A DNA stretch of 44,164 nt from Patescibacteria group bacterium. Its GTDB lineage: Bacteria > Patescibacteriota > Patescibacteriia > 2-12-FULL-60-25. The notes beneath the pieces were generated by a model. That model searched no databases and was not told the origin of the DNA. It was given only the letters and a program-made list of their open reading frames with translations. Positions 1 through 8,087 of this stretch are shown here, in pieces. Where the stretch lies: positions 1 through 44,164 of the forward strand of contig JAGOQX010000007.1 of NCBI GenBank assembly GCA_018063105.1, in the 5' to 3' direction. The position numbers were made by a program, and so were the translations under genes. Within the stretch, counting starts at the first letter, position 1. The number at the start of each line of letters is the position of its first letter.

Positions 1-1552
1 TATTTTCTACTTCTGCATTTACTTCTTGAATTGCATCCAGTAAGAAATGATCTAGATCGAGTGCGATTCCTTCTGGGCGTGCGTAATAGCCAAGTTGTTT
101 TCTTTCAGCCTGGCGTAGTTGTTCATCCGCAGATGCTTGTCTGACTTCCTCGTGCTTGCGCACCGTTTGAATGTGTTTCGTTGCAAGCTCCGTTACAGCC
201 TGCCAATTTTCAGGTTTTACAATGTACGCAGCTTTTGCTTTTGCCATGTGTGGATTATCGCGTAAAAAAAGCTGAAATGTTTTTAAAGCATCCAATACGA
301 TAGTCTGCGTCATCTCAACCGTTGCAAATTCCGGATTACGAGCGTTCTGTCTATTATCATGATTGATGACAGATCGTTTATCAAGTAAACGCTGATGAAC
401 GTTCGCTAGAACCTCTTGCTGAAATGTATCATACAGTTCAGATGTAGGAATCTTCATCGGATCTGCTAGAAAAGGTTGCAATTCCGGTGTTGATACCTGA
501 GGTGAAGAAATGATTTCAATGATGGTTCGATCTTGAAGTGCTCGTTGGACTCCCGCGATGATATGGTGATCTTCCGGCGTATAACGCTTATCTTCATTGG
601 CGAATTTGAGCCCATTCATGGTTTGAATACGTTTTAACGGAAAACGATATTCAGCACCACTCGGAAGTGGCAGCGTATAAATTATTTCTACATCCGGGAC
701 TGGACCGGGATCTTCAATTCCGGAACCGCAAACATATTTTAAAAAGTTAGGATCAATTCTTCCTCGAAGTTCGACCGTGGCCCCTGTGATCTTTTTTTGT
801 TCAATTGCTGCTTGGTACTTTGCAATTTGATCGTGATGTCCATCGGTACTACCATACGGCATTCGTGGAAGAAATTTTGCTTCATACGCGTATAATCCGT
901 CTTCACGCTGAATAAAGGCGTCAGGTAAAACAGGAGCTTTTGTTACGCGTTTTCCGTTGCGGGCTTCATAGGTAATATCCATTGCTGGGGGTTGGCCTAC
1001 GTATACCTGTTCCAATCCTTGAGAGTGTAGAATATCCAGCCGTGAGACTTCAAAGAGCAGCCCTTCTAGTTTAGCTTTTTGACCCGCAGAATTTTTTTCA
1101 TTTAAGGCAGATTTTAGTCCATTGATGATGCGCTCTTGCAGTGTAGGATCTTTTGTAGAAAAGAGCTCAGTAAGTTTGGCTGCTTTTTCATTTCCAATGA
1201 CTGTTTCTGCTTTTAGAGAGTACTGTTGAAATTGCTTTTCTTGATCACGAATCTTTTTAGATTCTGAACGTTGTGCTGCAATTTCTGGAAAAATTCGTAA
1301 CACTGCTCCGGAGGCACGCCCTAATCGAGCTTTTAAAGCAGGATCAACGGAGGCTAGAGTTTTCATGGTCTCGGCATCATTCAACAGCTCATCAATTCGT
1401 TTTTGTAGAGCTTGAACATCTTCAAAGAGCTGGGCATTTTCTTGTCCAAGTGTCTCTAGCTCCAGAGCTATTGTTTCAACAGTCGATTTTGTGTGAGTTT
1501 CGACGTGGGCATCTTCTATGCCTGTATCAGACGGTTTGCGTTGTTCAGGCAT
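1..1552 (-). CDS. Large hypothetical protein, possible PD-(D/E)XK nuclease domain (3' end outside window)
   Basis: An open frame runs leftward from the ATG at 1552 to the window edge without a stop, about 517 codons, so the C-terminus is missing. Residues 20-110 are rich in Glu, Gln, Lys and Leu and look coiled-coil. Around residues 205-230 the protein reads LPDAF, then about a dozen residues, then YAYEAKF; this Pro-Asp ... Glu-x-Lys spacing (P210, D211, E224, K226) is what PD-(D/E)XK nucleases show. The rest is not recognised. The start lies 5 bases after the stop of a 44-codon gene, suggesting co-transcription. No SD is seen. The nuclease assignment is inference from one motif; a structural protein with a chance match is the alternative. 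Confidence 0.6.
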   Translation of the reverse strand, partial: MPEQRKPSDTGIEDAHVETHTKSTVETIALELETLGQENAQLFEDVQALQKRIDELLNDAETMKTLASVDPALKARLGRASGAVLRIFPEIAAQRSESKKIRDQEKQFQQYSLKAETVIGNEKAAKLTELFSTKDPTLQERIINGLKSALNEKNSAGQKAKLEGLLFEVSRLDILHSQGLEQVYVGQPPAMDITYEARNGKRVTKAPVLPDAFIQREDGLYAYEAKFLPRMPYGSTDGHHDQIAKYQAAIEQKKITGATVELRGRIDPNFLKYVCGSGIEDPGPVPDVEIIYTLPLPSGAEYRFPLKRIQTMNGLKFANEDKRYTPEDHHIIAGVQRALQDRTIIEIISSPQVSTPELQPFLADPMKIPTSELYDTFQQEVLANVHQRLLDKRSVINHDNRQNARNPEFATVEMTQTIVLDALKTFQLFLRDNPHMAKAKAAYIVKPENWQAVTELATKHIQTVRKHEEVRQASADEQLRQAERKQLGYYARPEGIALDLDHFLLDAIQEVNAEVEN

Positions 1553-1557
1553 ATTTC

Positions 1558-1692
1558 TTAGTTCTTTTCTACTGTTGCACGTATCAATGTAGTCTCAACT
1601 TCATCGACAAGAATCTGCATTTCTTTACGCAGCTGCTGCAAACGCTTCTTTAATTGTCTCGCAACTTGTAGTTCTGTAAGTGAAGTCGTCAT
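1558..1692 (-). CDS. Small coiled-coil protein (44 aa) upstream of the possible nuclease gene
   Basis: A short frame starts at the ATG at 1692 and stops with TAA at 1558-1560, just before the ATG of the large leftward gene (start 1552). The 44-residue product is almost entirely charged and helical (runs such as QLKKRLQQLRKEMQ), typical of a short coiled coil. No SD is present. It is supported mainly by its tight coupling to the downstream gene and by the absence of any other explanation for the stretch. Function unknown; it could be a partner subunit of the larger protein. Confidence 0.4.
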   Translation of the reverse strand: MTTSLTELQVARQLKKRLQQLRKEMQILVDEVETTLIRATVEKN

Positions 1693-1817
1693 ATCTGGTT
1701 TACGAATATTTTACAGGGCAAACACAAAAGAATCTACTTCACTTACACGCTCGTCGAATTCTCGGTAGTATGAAGCTCTGTCGTGAGACTTGGGTTTATC
1801 GAATATGAGTGTTAATA

Positions 1818-1867
1818 AAAAAGATAAAAAAATAGGCTCCGATCGGAGCCTATTTTTTTATCTTTTT
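1818..1867. terminator. Bidirectional intrinsic terminator after rplS
   Basis: A near-perfect palindrome centred on GATC at 1841-1844, with stem AATAGGCTCC / GGAGCCTATT and A-rich and T-rich flanks on both sides. It abuts the rplS stop at 1867 and can end transcription in either direction. The stretch 1693-1817 between the 44-aa gene and this hairpin holds no recognisable gene. Confidence 0.9.
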
Positions 1868-2211
1868 TATTTCGCTTTGTGAATTTCTTTCAAGCCGCGC
1901 TTTCCTGTGCGAACGTGTGTGATTACGTTGCGGCGGGCTTTGAACGTTCGGACGAGTTCGATCTTGTCGATCACCGGGGAGGCGATTGGGAAGATACGTT
2001 CGACTCCGATACCGTCTGACACCTTGCGGACGGTCATTGTGCGTGAAACGCTACCGCCGCTCACTTTGAGGACGAGGCCTTCAAACACCTGAATACGCTC
2101 TTTTTCTTCACCTTTAGTGTTCAACTCTTTGACTTTGAGGTGAACGCGAATCTGCATACCGGTGACGACATCGGCTGCTGCAATCGGTTGGTATTTGTTG
2201 GTTTCGGCCAT
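1867..2211 (-). CDS. rplS: Ribosomal protein bL19
   Basis: 114 residues matching bL19 throughout. The N-terminal part has [19 protein letters not shown], the centre has the family signature around [10 protein letters not shown] and [10 protein letters not shown], and the C-terminus has the basic tail ([12 protein letters not shown]-like). bL19 sits at the 30S-50S interface of the ribosome. Length is normal for the family. The ATG at 2211 is not preceded by an SD, in line with the other core genes here. It ends at a strong terminator and is followed upstream by gmk after about 60 bases. Confidence 0.97.
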   Translation of the reverse strand: MAETNKYQPIAAADVVTGMQIRVHLKVKELNTKGEEKERIQVFEGLVLKVSGGSVSRTMTVRKVSDGIGVERIFPIASPVIDKIELVRTFKARRNVITHVRTGKRGLKEIHKAK

Positions 2212-2272
2212 ACAATTTATGTGGCCGTAGCATACCTAATTGCAGGGAATCCGTCAATACCAGCCTGATTGG

Positions 2273-2842
2273 TTAGGCTTTTGAGGTTTTAGCCTGGATA
2301 GCATGAACCGCCTTTTCGTAGGCTTCCTCAATCTTCCCCTCCATATTCTTAATATACACGTCCGCAATTCCACGATGCGTCTCTTCCTCCGTTAGCTGTG
2401 CTGTCCGTCGTTTCATCTCTGCAGCCTCAGTCCCGCGTTTCTTCAGTCTATCGGTTAGTGCCTTCTTCGATGCATCCAAAAAAACGATGAAGGTATTTGG
2501 AATAACACGCTTCATCGTTTCTGCGCCTTGAACATCGAGCACCATCAAGATTGGTTTTTTTGTGTCCTTGAGGCGTTCGAATTCTGTCTTTGAGGAACCG
2601 TAGTAATTGCCGTAGACCTCAGCTGACTCGAAGAATCGATTCTTTTTCAGGTCTTGTTCAAAATCCTCGCGCGTCACAAACCAGTAGTCTTTCCCATTTT
2701 TTTCTCCAGGTCGTTTCGCCCGCGTGGTGCAGGTGACGAATCGTTGGAAGGGGAATGGCTTTCGCACCTTGAGCATGTCGAGGATGGTGGATTTTCCAGA
2801 TCCTGACGGGCCGGTGAGGATAATGAGCAGAGGGTGTGGCAT
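2273..2842 (-). CDS. gmk: Guanylate kinase
   Basis: 189 residues with P-loop GPSGSGKST at residues 11-19 and the GMP-binding region FVTCTTRAKRPGEKNGKDYW, characteristic of guanylate kinase. The enzyme phosphorylates GMP to GDP with ATP in the cytoplasm. The lid and C-terminal helices (ADVYIKNMEGKIEEAYEKA) are present and the length is typical. No SD precedes the ATG at 2842. It lies 10 bases downstream of the RluD-type gene on the same strand, so the two are likely co-transcribed. Confidence 0.95.
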   Translation of the reverse strand: MPHPLLIILTGPSGSGKSTILDMLKVRKPFPFQRFVTCTTRAKRPGEKNGKDYWFVTREDFEQDLKKNRFFESAEVYGNYYGSSKTEFERLKDTKKPILMVLDVQGAETMKRVIPNTFIVFLDASKKALTDRLKKRGTEAAEMKRRTAQLTEEETHRGIADVYIKNMEGKIEEAYEKAVHAIQAKTSKA

Positions 2843-2852
2843 GGGTTTGAGA

Positions 2853-3791
2853 TTAAGAAAGTTGGTTCATCACTGTCGCGAATTCTGGTGCTGGCGCAAG
2901 GTCGAATGCGTGCGGTGTTCCGGTTGTTGGATCATTGAATCGAAGATGGATACATTGCAACATGAGACGCGGAGCTTTGATGTTGCGATCTTCGGATCGG
3001 CGGATGTAGAGCGGATCACCGATGATTGGATGGCTGAACGCGAGCAGGTGAGCGCGAATTTGGTGTGTGCGTCCAGAGAAAATATCGAGCTCCATGAGCG
3101 AGGCATTGTGGAATCGTTTCACGGTTTTGAAGTGTGTCCATGCGGCTTTTCCGGCTTTTTCATTTTCCGGGATTGCAGCCATGCGCAACTTCGTGGTTGA
3201 TCGTCCAATGCGGAATTTGATCTCACCTTCATCTTCGCGAACCTCACCGTAGACGAGCGCGATGTATCGTTTTTCAACGGAGTGTTCAGCAAACTGCTTC
3301 TTCAAGTTTTCAAATGCGATCTGTGTTCGCGCGATCACCATCAACCCGCTCGCTTCTTTGTCGAGGCGGTGCATGATACCTGGACGCGTTGGATCTTCGC
3401 CAATTTTTGCAATCGCTGGATCGTACGCAATGAGCGCGTCAACAAGTGTTGGTCCCTGTTCTTTTCCATCTGGATGCACAATGACCCCGGATGGCTTGTT
3501 GATAACGACCCAGTCTGGCGTTGCCTCAATCACTTCAAGCGGAGGAAGTGGTTGGTACGTCTTTTTTGTCTCTGCTTTTTGCTTTGTTGTTTTGACGGAA
3601 TCTTCAAAATCAATGACATCACCCAATGAAAGAAAATGGTGGACGTTGACGACTTTGTTGTTCACTTTGCCTGCGCCGTGTTTCAGGAGTTTGGCAATGT
3701 GGCTTCGAGACTGTTCAGGAAGTTGTTCAGTAATAAAAACGTCCAGTCGGAGACGATTTGGTTCGCGGTCAATGGTCCAGTGGTGAAGCAT
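2853..3791 (-). CDS. rluD: RluA/RluD-family 23S rRNA pseudouridine synthase
   Basis: 312 residues with an N-terminal S4 RNA-binding domain (about residues 12-65, including SRSHIAKLLKHG) and a catalytic domain with HRLDKEASG at residues 141-149, where D144 is the catalytic aspartate. Later motifs SGRTHQIRAHL and GDPLY also match. The family isomerises uridine to pseudouridine in large-subunit rRNA. Whether the target is that of RluD (helix 69) or of a paralogue cannot be told from sequence alone. Length is normal. No SD is seen upstream of the ATG. Confidence 0.9.
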   Translation of the reverse strand: MLHHWTIDREPNRLRLDVFITEQLPEQSRSHIAKLLKHGAGKVNNKVVNVHHFLSLGDVIDFEDSVKTTKQKAETKKTYQPLPPLEVIEATPDWVVINKPSGVIVHPDGKEQGPTLVDALIAYDPAIAKIGEDPTRPGIMHRLDKEASGLMVIARTQIAFENLKKQFAEHSVEKRYIALVYGEVREDEGEIKFRIGRSTTKLRMAAIPENEKAGKAAWTHFKTVKRFHNASLMELDIFSGRTHQIRAHLLAFSHPIIGDPLYIRRSEDRNIKAPRLMLQCIHLRFNDPTTGTPHAFDLAPAPEFATVMNQLS

Positions 3792-3825
3792 AGGGGGATG
3801 ATATCAGAAGGGGTGGATAGAACAA

Positions 3826-3849
3826 CCCCGCCTTTCGCAAGAGGCGGGG
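3826..3849. repeat. GC-rich palindrome, variant of the window's REP-like repeat
   Basis: CCCCGCCT and AGGCGGGG flank an 8-base loop between the RluD-type gene and an orphan gene. No T-run follows on either strand, so it is a poor terminator. The arms resemble those of the palindromes at 10886-10915 and 11272-11301. Confidence 0.55.
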
Positions 3850-3867
3850 GAGGAATCAGCGATGTGG

Positions 3868-4368
3868 TTATTTTTGTCGACGAGTCACGACTCCAAGAAG
3901 AAGGGTGATGCAAAGGAGGAATGACCGGATTGCTGGGTCTTGCATGCGTGGACGCTGGAAATCCTCCTCCGGACTAATCTGTGAGGGGAGATCAGGGTCA
4001 AGCTTGCGGAGCGCTGTTTCCAGCTTGGGCCATACTTCAGTTCGTTGTTTGTTGAGCCGTTTGTATCGAAGCGTTCGATTTGGATCGTTCGTCAGATACC
4101 AGAAGTTGGTCAGTTTGCTCCATGCCCGCACGATTTGCCTGTCGGTAGGCTTGCGAGACATCGACAGATGCTCGTTCTGAAAACGAGAATGGTTCACGAG
4201 GTAGACGACCAGAAGTGCGTCTACGATGTCTCGATCCTCGAGCAACTCAGGAGCGGCGATGAGCATCGGCCGGAGACACTCCAGGAGAAGCGGGGAAGTA
4301 TAGGCGAAGGACTTCCACCGAGGCGGAATTGGTGCTGGTTTTGCTTTTACTACGCTCGGACCATTCAT
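3868..4368 (-). CDS. Hypothetical protein with C-terminal hydrophobic segment (166 aa)
   Basis: I do not recognise this protein. The start at 4368 (MNGPSVVK) is chosen because AAAGGAG lies at the right distance before it; the upstream ATG at 4401 has no SD. The product is soluble and helical over most of its length, with many Arg, Leu and Trp residues, and ends in a hydrophobic stretch (FLLCITLLLGVV) followed by RRQK, suggesting a tail anchor facing the cytoplasm. It has its own SD, unlike neighbouring core genes, and sits alone between the RluD-type gene and hppA. Confidence 0.65.
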   Translation of the reverse strand: MNGPSVVKAKPAPIPPRWKSFAYTSPLLLECLRPMLIAAPELLEDRDIVDALLVVYLVNHSRFQNEHLSMSRKPTDRQIVRAWSKLTNFWYLTNDPNRTLRYKRLNKQRTEVWPKLETALRKLDPDLPSQISPEEDFQRPRMQDPAIRSFLLCITLLLGVVTRRQK

Positions 4369-4435
4369 TGGGTACTCCTTTGCATGGTGCGTACACGCCA
4401 ACGTGCCTGATTTTGGCTAATTTGTCAAGAAATAG

Positions 4436-4464
4436 AAAAACGGTCACCTTGCGATGACCGTTTT
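4436..4464 (-). terminator. Intrinsic terminator of hppA
   Basis: AAAACGGTCA and TGACCGTTTT pair around a short loop directly after the hppA stop; on the minus strand the stem is followed by a T-rich stretch. Confidence 0.88.
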
Positions 4465-4470
4465 CTTTGA

Positions 4471-6465
4471 CTAGACCAGTAATGCGACCATGAGCAACGC
4501 GATGATGTTCAAAATCTTGATCATCGGGTTGATGGCTGGGCCGGCTGTGTCCTTGTATGGATCGCCGACCGTGTCGCCTGTAACTGCTGCTTGGTGAGCA
4601 AATGATTTCTTGCCGCCGAAGTGGCCTGATTCAATGTATTTCTTTGCGTTGTCCCATGCGCCACCACCAGATGTCATAGAGATGGCAACGAAGAGACCTG
4701 TCACGATGGACCCGATCAAGACACCACCAAGGGCGACCGGACCGAGGGTAAAACCAACAATGATTGGAACGATGACTGGCAAGAGGGCTGGGACAACCAT
4801 CTGCTTGATTGCCGCGCGGGTCACAATGTCGACCGTTGAAGCATAGTCAGGTTTTGCTGTTCCTTCCATGATGCCTTTGATTTCGCGGAACTGACGGCGT
4901 ACTTCTTCCACAACAGCTCCTGCAGTTTTTCCAACAGCTTCCATGGCGTATGCAGCAAAGAGGTATGGGAGCAATCCACCAATAAAGAGACCTGCGATGA
5001 GTTTTGGATCTTCCAATGTGAACACGAGATGCTTTCCGCGTTCAACAAACTCTTGGGTGTATGAGGCAAACAACACGAGTGAGGCGAGACCGGCAGAAGC
5101 GATCGCATATCCTTTGGTCACGGCCTTTGTTGTGTTTCCGACAGCATCCAATGGGTCTGTGACGTTGCGAACGTTTTCTGGTAATCCTGCCATTTCTGCG
5201 ATACCTCCTGCGTTGTCTGTGATTGGGCCAAATGCATCAATGGTCACGATAATGCCGGTGAGAGACAACATGCTCATTGCGGCGATGGCGATTCCGTAGA
5301 GACCGGCTAAGGAGTAGGCAGAAAGCATGGCTGCTGCAATGACGATCACCGGAAGTGCCGTTGATTTCATGCTCATCGCGAGACCAGCGATCACGTTTGT
5401 GCCGTGTCCTGTTTCAGAAGCCTTCGCAATACCTTGCACGGGAGCGTAGCTTGTTGAGGTGTAGTATTCGGTGATCATGACCATGAGGGCTGTCACGACG
5501 AGACCAACGAAGGCAGAAAGCGCGACGTTGGTTGCTGAGATAACGCTGCCTTCTGGGAAAAATGTTCCGGCAATCATCCAGAATGCTGCAGCTGCAAGCA
5601 CGCCAGCAACGATCAATCCCTTATACAACGCACCCATGATGTTTTTCGGATTCTTCAATGTAATGAACATTGTTCCGACGATTGATGTGATGATTGAAAC
5701 GCCACCCATCACAAGAGGGAAAATGACGACCATTTCGTTTCCTGGGAAGGAAAGTGCGCCAAGGATCATGGCTGCAACAGCGGTCACGGCATAGGTCTCA
5801 AAGAGATCAGCTGCCATACCGGCGCAATCACCAACGTTGTCACCCACGTTATCAGCGATGACGGCTGGGTTGCGAGGATCATCTTCCGGAATTCCGGCTT
5901 CCACTTTTCCAACAAGGTCTGCACCAACATCAGCCGCTTTTGTGAAAATGCCTCCACCTAAGCGTGCGAACACAGAGATGAGTGAACCACCAAAGCCGAG
6001 GGCGATGAGCGCTTTCAAATCATGGGTTGCTGCGTAAAAACCGGCAACGCCGAGAAGGCCAAGGCCTACGACGAAGAGACCGGTCACGGTTCCGCCTTTC
6101 ACGGCCATGTCGAACGCCTCACGGATTCCTTTTTTCGCTGCTTCCGTGGTGCGAACGTTTGCACGAACGGAAATGTTCATGCCGATGTACCCGGTGACGG
6201 CAGATAAAATTGCACCGACCGCAAAGCCTAATGCTGAATTTCGGCCAAGTGTGCCCCAGATGATGACAAAGACAATGGCACCGATCACGCCAATCGTCTT
6301 ATATTGACGGTTCAGATACGCTTTGGCGCCCTGTTCGATCGCGCTGGCGATCTCAATCATTTTTCCGTCACCCTTTGGTTGATTTAAAATCCAACGAATA
6401 AGATAAGCCCCCCATGCAAGGGATAAGAGCGCTGCAACTAAAGCAAAAATGAGGTAATTAGACAT
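4471..6465 (-). CDS. hppA: Membrane-bound pyrophosphatase, K+-independent type
   Basis: 664 residues, polytopic membrane protein of the H+/Na+-translocating pyrophosphatase family, which hydrolyses pyrophosphate and pumps cations across the cell membrane. The substrate-binding motif [11 protein letters not shown] is at residues 179-189, followed by the acidic motif [17 protein letters not shown] and, near the C-terminus, [17 protein letters not shown]. At residues 443-448 the sequence is GNTTKA; Lys in place of Ala here is the established marker of the K+-independent class. Independence from K+ is thus predicted, and H+ is the likely ion. Full length; no SD before the ATG at 6465. Confidence 0.96.
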   Translation of the reverse strand: MSNYLIFALVAALLSLAWGAYLIRWILNQPKGDGKMIEIASAIEQGAKAYLNRQYKTIGVIGAIVFVIIWGTLGRNSALGFAVGAILSAVTGYIGMNISVRANVRTTEAAKKGIREAFDMAVKGGTVTGLFVVGLGLLGVAGFYAATHDLKALIALGFGGSLISVFARLGGGIFTKAADVGADLVGKVEAGIPEDDPRNPAVIADNVGDNVGDCAGMAADLFETYAVTAVAAMILGALSFPGNEMVVIFPLVMGGVSIITSIVGTMFITLKNPKNIMGALYKGLIVAGVLAAAAFWMIAGTFFPEGSVISATNVALSAFVGLVVTALMVMITEYYTSTSYAPVQGIAKASETGHGTNVIAGLAMSMKSTALPVIVIAAAMLSAYSLAGLYGIAIAAMSMLSLTGIIVTIDAFGPITDNAGGIAEMAGLPENVRNVTDPLDAVGNTTKAVTKGYAIASAGLASLVLFASYTQEFVERGKHLVFTLEDPKLIAGLFIGGLLPYLFAAYAMEAVGKTAGAVVEEVRRQFREIKGIMEGTAKPDYASTVDIVTRAAIKQMVVPALLPVIVPIIVGFTLGPVALGGVLIGSIVTGLFVAISMTSGGGAWDNAKKYIESGHFGGKKSFAHQAAVTGDTVGDPYKDTAGPAINPMIKILNIIALLMVALLV

Positions 6466-6516
6466 AATTTATGGTCGAATAGTACCAATGAAAGAGCGAA
6501 ATCGTCAATGGCGTCA

Positions 6517-6646
6517 GATCATAACTCCTCCAACCTCCTCTTTTTTAAAGAGGAGGATTTTCTCTATTTTTTTCTCGATTTCGGATCTGAAAATAAAAAG
6601 AAGAACCCCCGCTTGAGACAAGAGGGGGCTGGGGGAGTTATGAGAT
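6517..6646. repeat. Inverted-repeat element, about 130 bp, MITE-like
   Basis: GATCATAACTCCTCC at the left end pairs imperfectly with GGGGGAGTTATGAGATC at the right end. Each arm continues into its own smaller hairpin: CCTCCTCTTTTTTAAAGAGGAGG on the left and CCCCCGCTTGAGACAAGAGGGGG on the right. No coding frame inside is convincing. The right hairpin, read on the minus strand, is followed by TTCTTCTTTTT and may end the gene at 6660-7193. The overall form resembles a non-autonomous repeat, but no target duplication is evident. Confidence 0.5.
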
Positions 6647-6659
6647 CGGAGGTGGAACG

Positions 6660-7193
6660 TCAGGGGAGCAAATGCAGACGAAGGAGCTCGGGACGGGACG
6701 GATCGTTGAACTTCTCGAGGAAGCTGGAGAGCCGAGCGGCAAGTTGCACCTTGGCGTCGATGATCCCGGTGTAGCCAACCGGAGTCAGTAGCCTGGCGGC
6801 CGGCGAACCGAGGACGAGGCGCGACACCCTCGTGCTGTGCGGATACACGAGGATGATCGGTCGATTCGCGTGATACGCCATCTCGATTTCGATGCCGACG
6901 CCGGACGAAGGCTCGTCGACGCAGGCCACGACGAGGAGCGAACGCACGACGGCTTCACGATCGAGATCATCCACCTGCTCTGGCGTGAGTGACGCGGCGC
7001 GCGTCGGATCGCTCACGAGATGCGGGAGATAGGCTTTCAGTCCCTGATGAACGCAGGTATCGGCCAAAGCTTCGTACAGGTCGCGACGTTTCTCTCGTTG
7101 TTCCTCGTTCATGCACGTGAGCGAGCCGGAGATGTATACGAACGGCAGAGCATGGAACTCGGGGCGGGTTGTTCCGGGAGTGTGTGTGATCAT
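6660..7193 (-). CDS. Nucleoside 2-deoxyribosyltransferase-like protein
   Basis: 177 residues with a Rossmann-like layout. FVYISGSL near residue 20 resembles the first strand and loop of the nucleoside 2-deoxyribosyltransferase fold (YxxGPL-type). The segment DREAVVRSLLVVACVDEP is followed by SSGVGIEIEMAYHANRPII, the D-x-PS-x-G-x-x-x-E-x-x-x-A pattern in which the family's catalytic Glu lies. Members cleave or transfer N-glycosidic bonds of nucleosides or nucleotides; some have other roles, so the substrate is unknown. AAAGGAGG at a spacing of 6 bases fixes the ATG at 7193. A hairpin with a T-rich tail follows the stop. Confidence 0.6.
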   Translation of the reverse strand: MITHTPGTTRPEFHALPFVYISGSLTCMNEEQREKRRDLYEALADTCVHQGLKAYLPHLVSDPTRAASLTPEQVDDLDREAVVRSLLVVACVDEPSSGVGIEIEMAYHANRPIILVYPHSTRVSRLVLGSPAARLLTPVGYTGIIDAKVQLAARLSSFLEKFNDPSRPELLRLHLLP

Positions 7194-7261
7194 GACGGCC
7201 TCCTTTAAGACCGCGGAAACTGTAGCAATTTCTGATCAGATATAAAAAAAATCGTCAACCT

Positions 7262-7336
7262 TGGTCGGTCCGGAAGGGATCGAACCTTCGACCGGGTGTG
7301 TATAAGACACCTGCTCTACCGCTGAGCTACGGACCG
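7262..7336 (-). tRNA. tRNA-Ile(UAU)
   Basis: A complete cloverleaf with encoded CCA: acceptor CGGTCCG/CGGACCG with discriminator A, D-stem GCTC/GAGC, anticodon stem GGTGT/ACACC with loop CTTATAC, and T-stem GAAGG/CCTTC. Bases 34-36 are TAT, so the anticodon is UAU and reads AUA. Most bacteria read AUA with a lysidine-modified CAU tRNA, so this anticodon is uncommon. A GAU isoleucine tRNA is also present at 9237-9313. The 5' leader (TTGGT) can pair with the CCA end and following base. Confidence 0.93.
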
Positions 7337-7359
7337 ACCAAGAGTGATGATGGGCGAAT

Positions 7360-7383
7360 GCACGTCGTTCACGAACGACGTGC
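7360..7383. repeat. Palindrome upstream of tRNA-Ile(UAU)
   Basis: GCACGTCGTT and AACGACGTGC flank a 4-base centre, 24 bases before the 5' end of the minus-strand tRNA. A close relative lies at the 5' end of tRNA-Phe (9039-9064). Confidence 0.7.
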
Positions 7384-7440
7384 CAAGTGTAGAATCTTTT
7401 CGCGGATGATTCAATGGTTTGGAGCATAGCACAGCGGAAC

Positions 7441-7469
7441 TTGCCAAAATAGGCTATTTTTGGCATACT
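7441..7469 (+). promoter_or_regulatory. Promoter of the DUF1059-like / SprT-like / reductase operon
   Basis: TTGCCA at 7441, a 17-base spacer, and CATACT at 7464-7469. The expected transcription start falls within a few bases of the ATG at 7478, so the mRNA would be leaderless or nearly so; no SD is present. Confidence 0.6.
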
Positions 7470-7477
7470 TTCTTCAT

Positions 7478-7669
7478 ATGAAAGCTATTGCTTGCCGCGG
7501 ATTCGGCATTTATGACTGTAACGCGATAATGAAAGGGCGTAATTTGGATGAAGCGATCGATGCGACGATTAAGCATCGCGTGAGTATGCATGGTGAGAAT
7601 GTAAAAGAGTTGCAGACACCGGAAAAGCGCGAAGAAATTGGATCAAAGGCAACGGATTTTGAAAAGTAG
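7478..7669 (+). CDS. DUF1059-like small protein (63 aa)
   Basis: The product begins MKAIACRGFGIYDCNA and continues with LDEAIDATIKHRVSMHG. The pattern of two cysteines (C-x-x-x-G-x-x-x-C) followed by a helix ending in H-x-x-x-x-H resembles the DUF1059 family of small proteins of unknown function. The Met at 7478 is preferred over the upstream one at 7460, which would lie inside the promoter. Three bases separate its stop from the SprT-like gene, so the two are almost certainly one operon. The assignment rests on the short conserved pattern. Confidence 0.6.
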   Translation: MKAIACRGFGIYDCNAIMKGRNLDEAIDATIKHRVSMHGENVKELQTPEKREEIGSKATDFEK

Positions 7670-7672
7670 ACA

Positions 7673-8077
7673 ATGGCAGATATCGTTCACACCGAACATG
7701 AGATGCTGGTAGACCAGCTCTTTCGTCGTTCGTGTGAAATTTTAGGTATGTCGCATTTTGAATGGCGTCCGTTGCGTCGAAGGGTGCGCGGTCGCGGAAA
7801 ATCTCGTACCATTGCGCTTGGGTATACAAAAATTGGAACAAATCTCATCACGTTGGACCTGTATACGCCTCGCACCATGGTCCCACGAAAGATTGATGCG
7901 ATCTTGCGCGTGGTGTGTCATGAGTTAGCGCACCATCAAGCTCCTCCAAAAGTAATCCGTCGTTGGTTTCGAATCGTTCGTCGTATCCATCATCCGGAAT
8001 TTTGGATGCAGTGCAAGCAGAATATTGCCTGCTTGCAACAAGATGATATATTGAAGGTCTATTTTACAGAATCCTAA
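7673..8077 (+). CDS. SprT-like / YgjP-like zinc metallopeptidase
   Basis: 134 residues. HELAH at residues 83-87 is an HExxH zinc motif with catalytic Glu, and HHPEFW around residue 106 supplies the third ligand, as in SprT-like and YgjP-like proteases. The N-terminal part is basic (RRRVRGRGKSR). SprT-domain proteins cleave protein substrates, in some cases DNA-protein crosslinks; the substrate here is unknown. Second gene of a likely operon, 3 bases after the DUF1059-like gene and 10 bases before the reductase. Length is typical for a minimal domain. Confidence 0.75.
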   Translation: MADIVHTEHEMLVDQLFRRSCEILGMSHFEWRPLRRRVRGRGKSRTIALGYTKIGTNLITLDLYTPRTMVPRKIDAILRVVCHELAHHQAPPKVIRRWFRIVRRIHHPEFWMQCKQNIACLQQDDILKVYFTES

Positions 8078-8087
8078 TCACTGAACT

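Noticed and set aside
6508-6774. 88-aa plus-strand reading frame after hppA
   Set aside because: It covers the inverted-repeat element and the end of the convergent 6660-7193 gene; no promoter or SD; low-complexity product.
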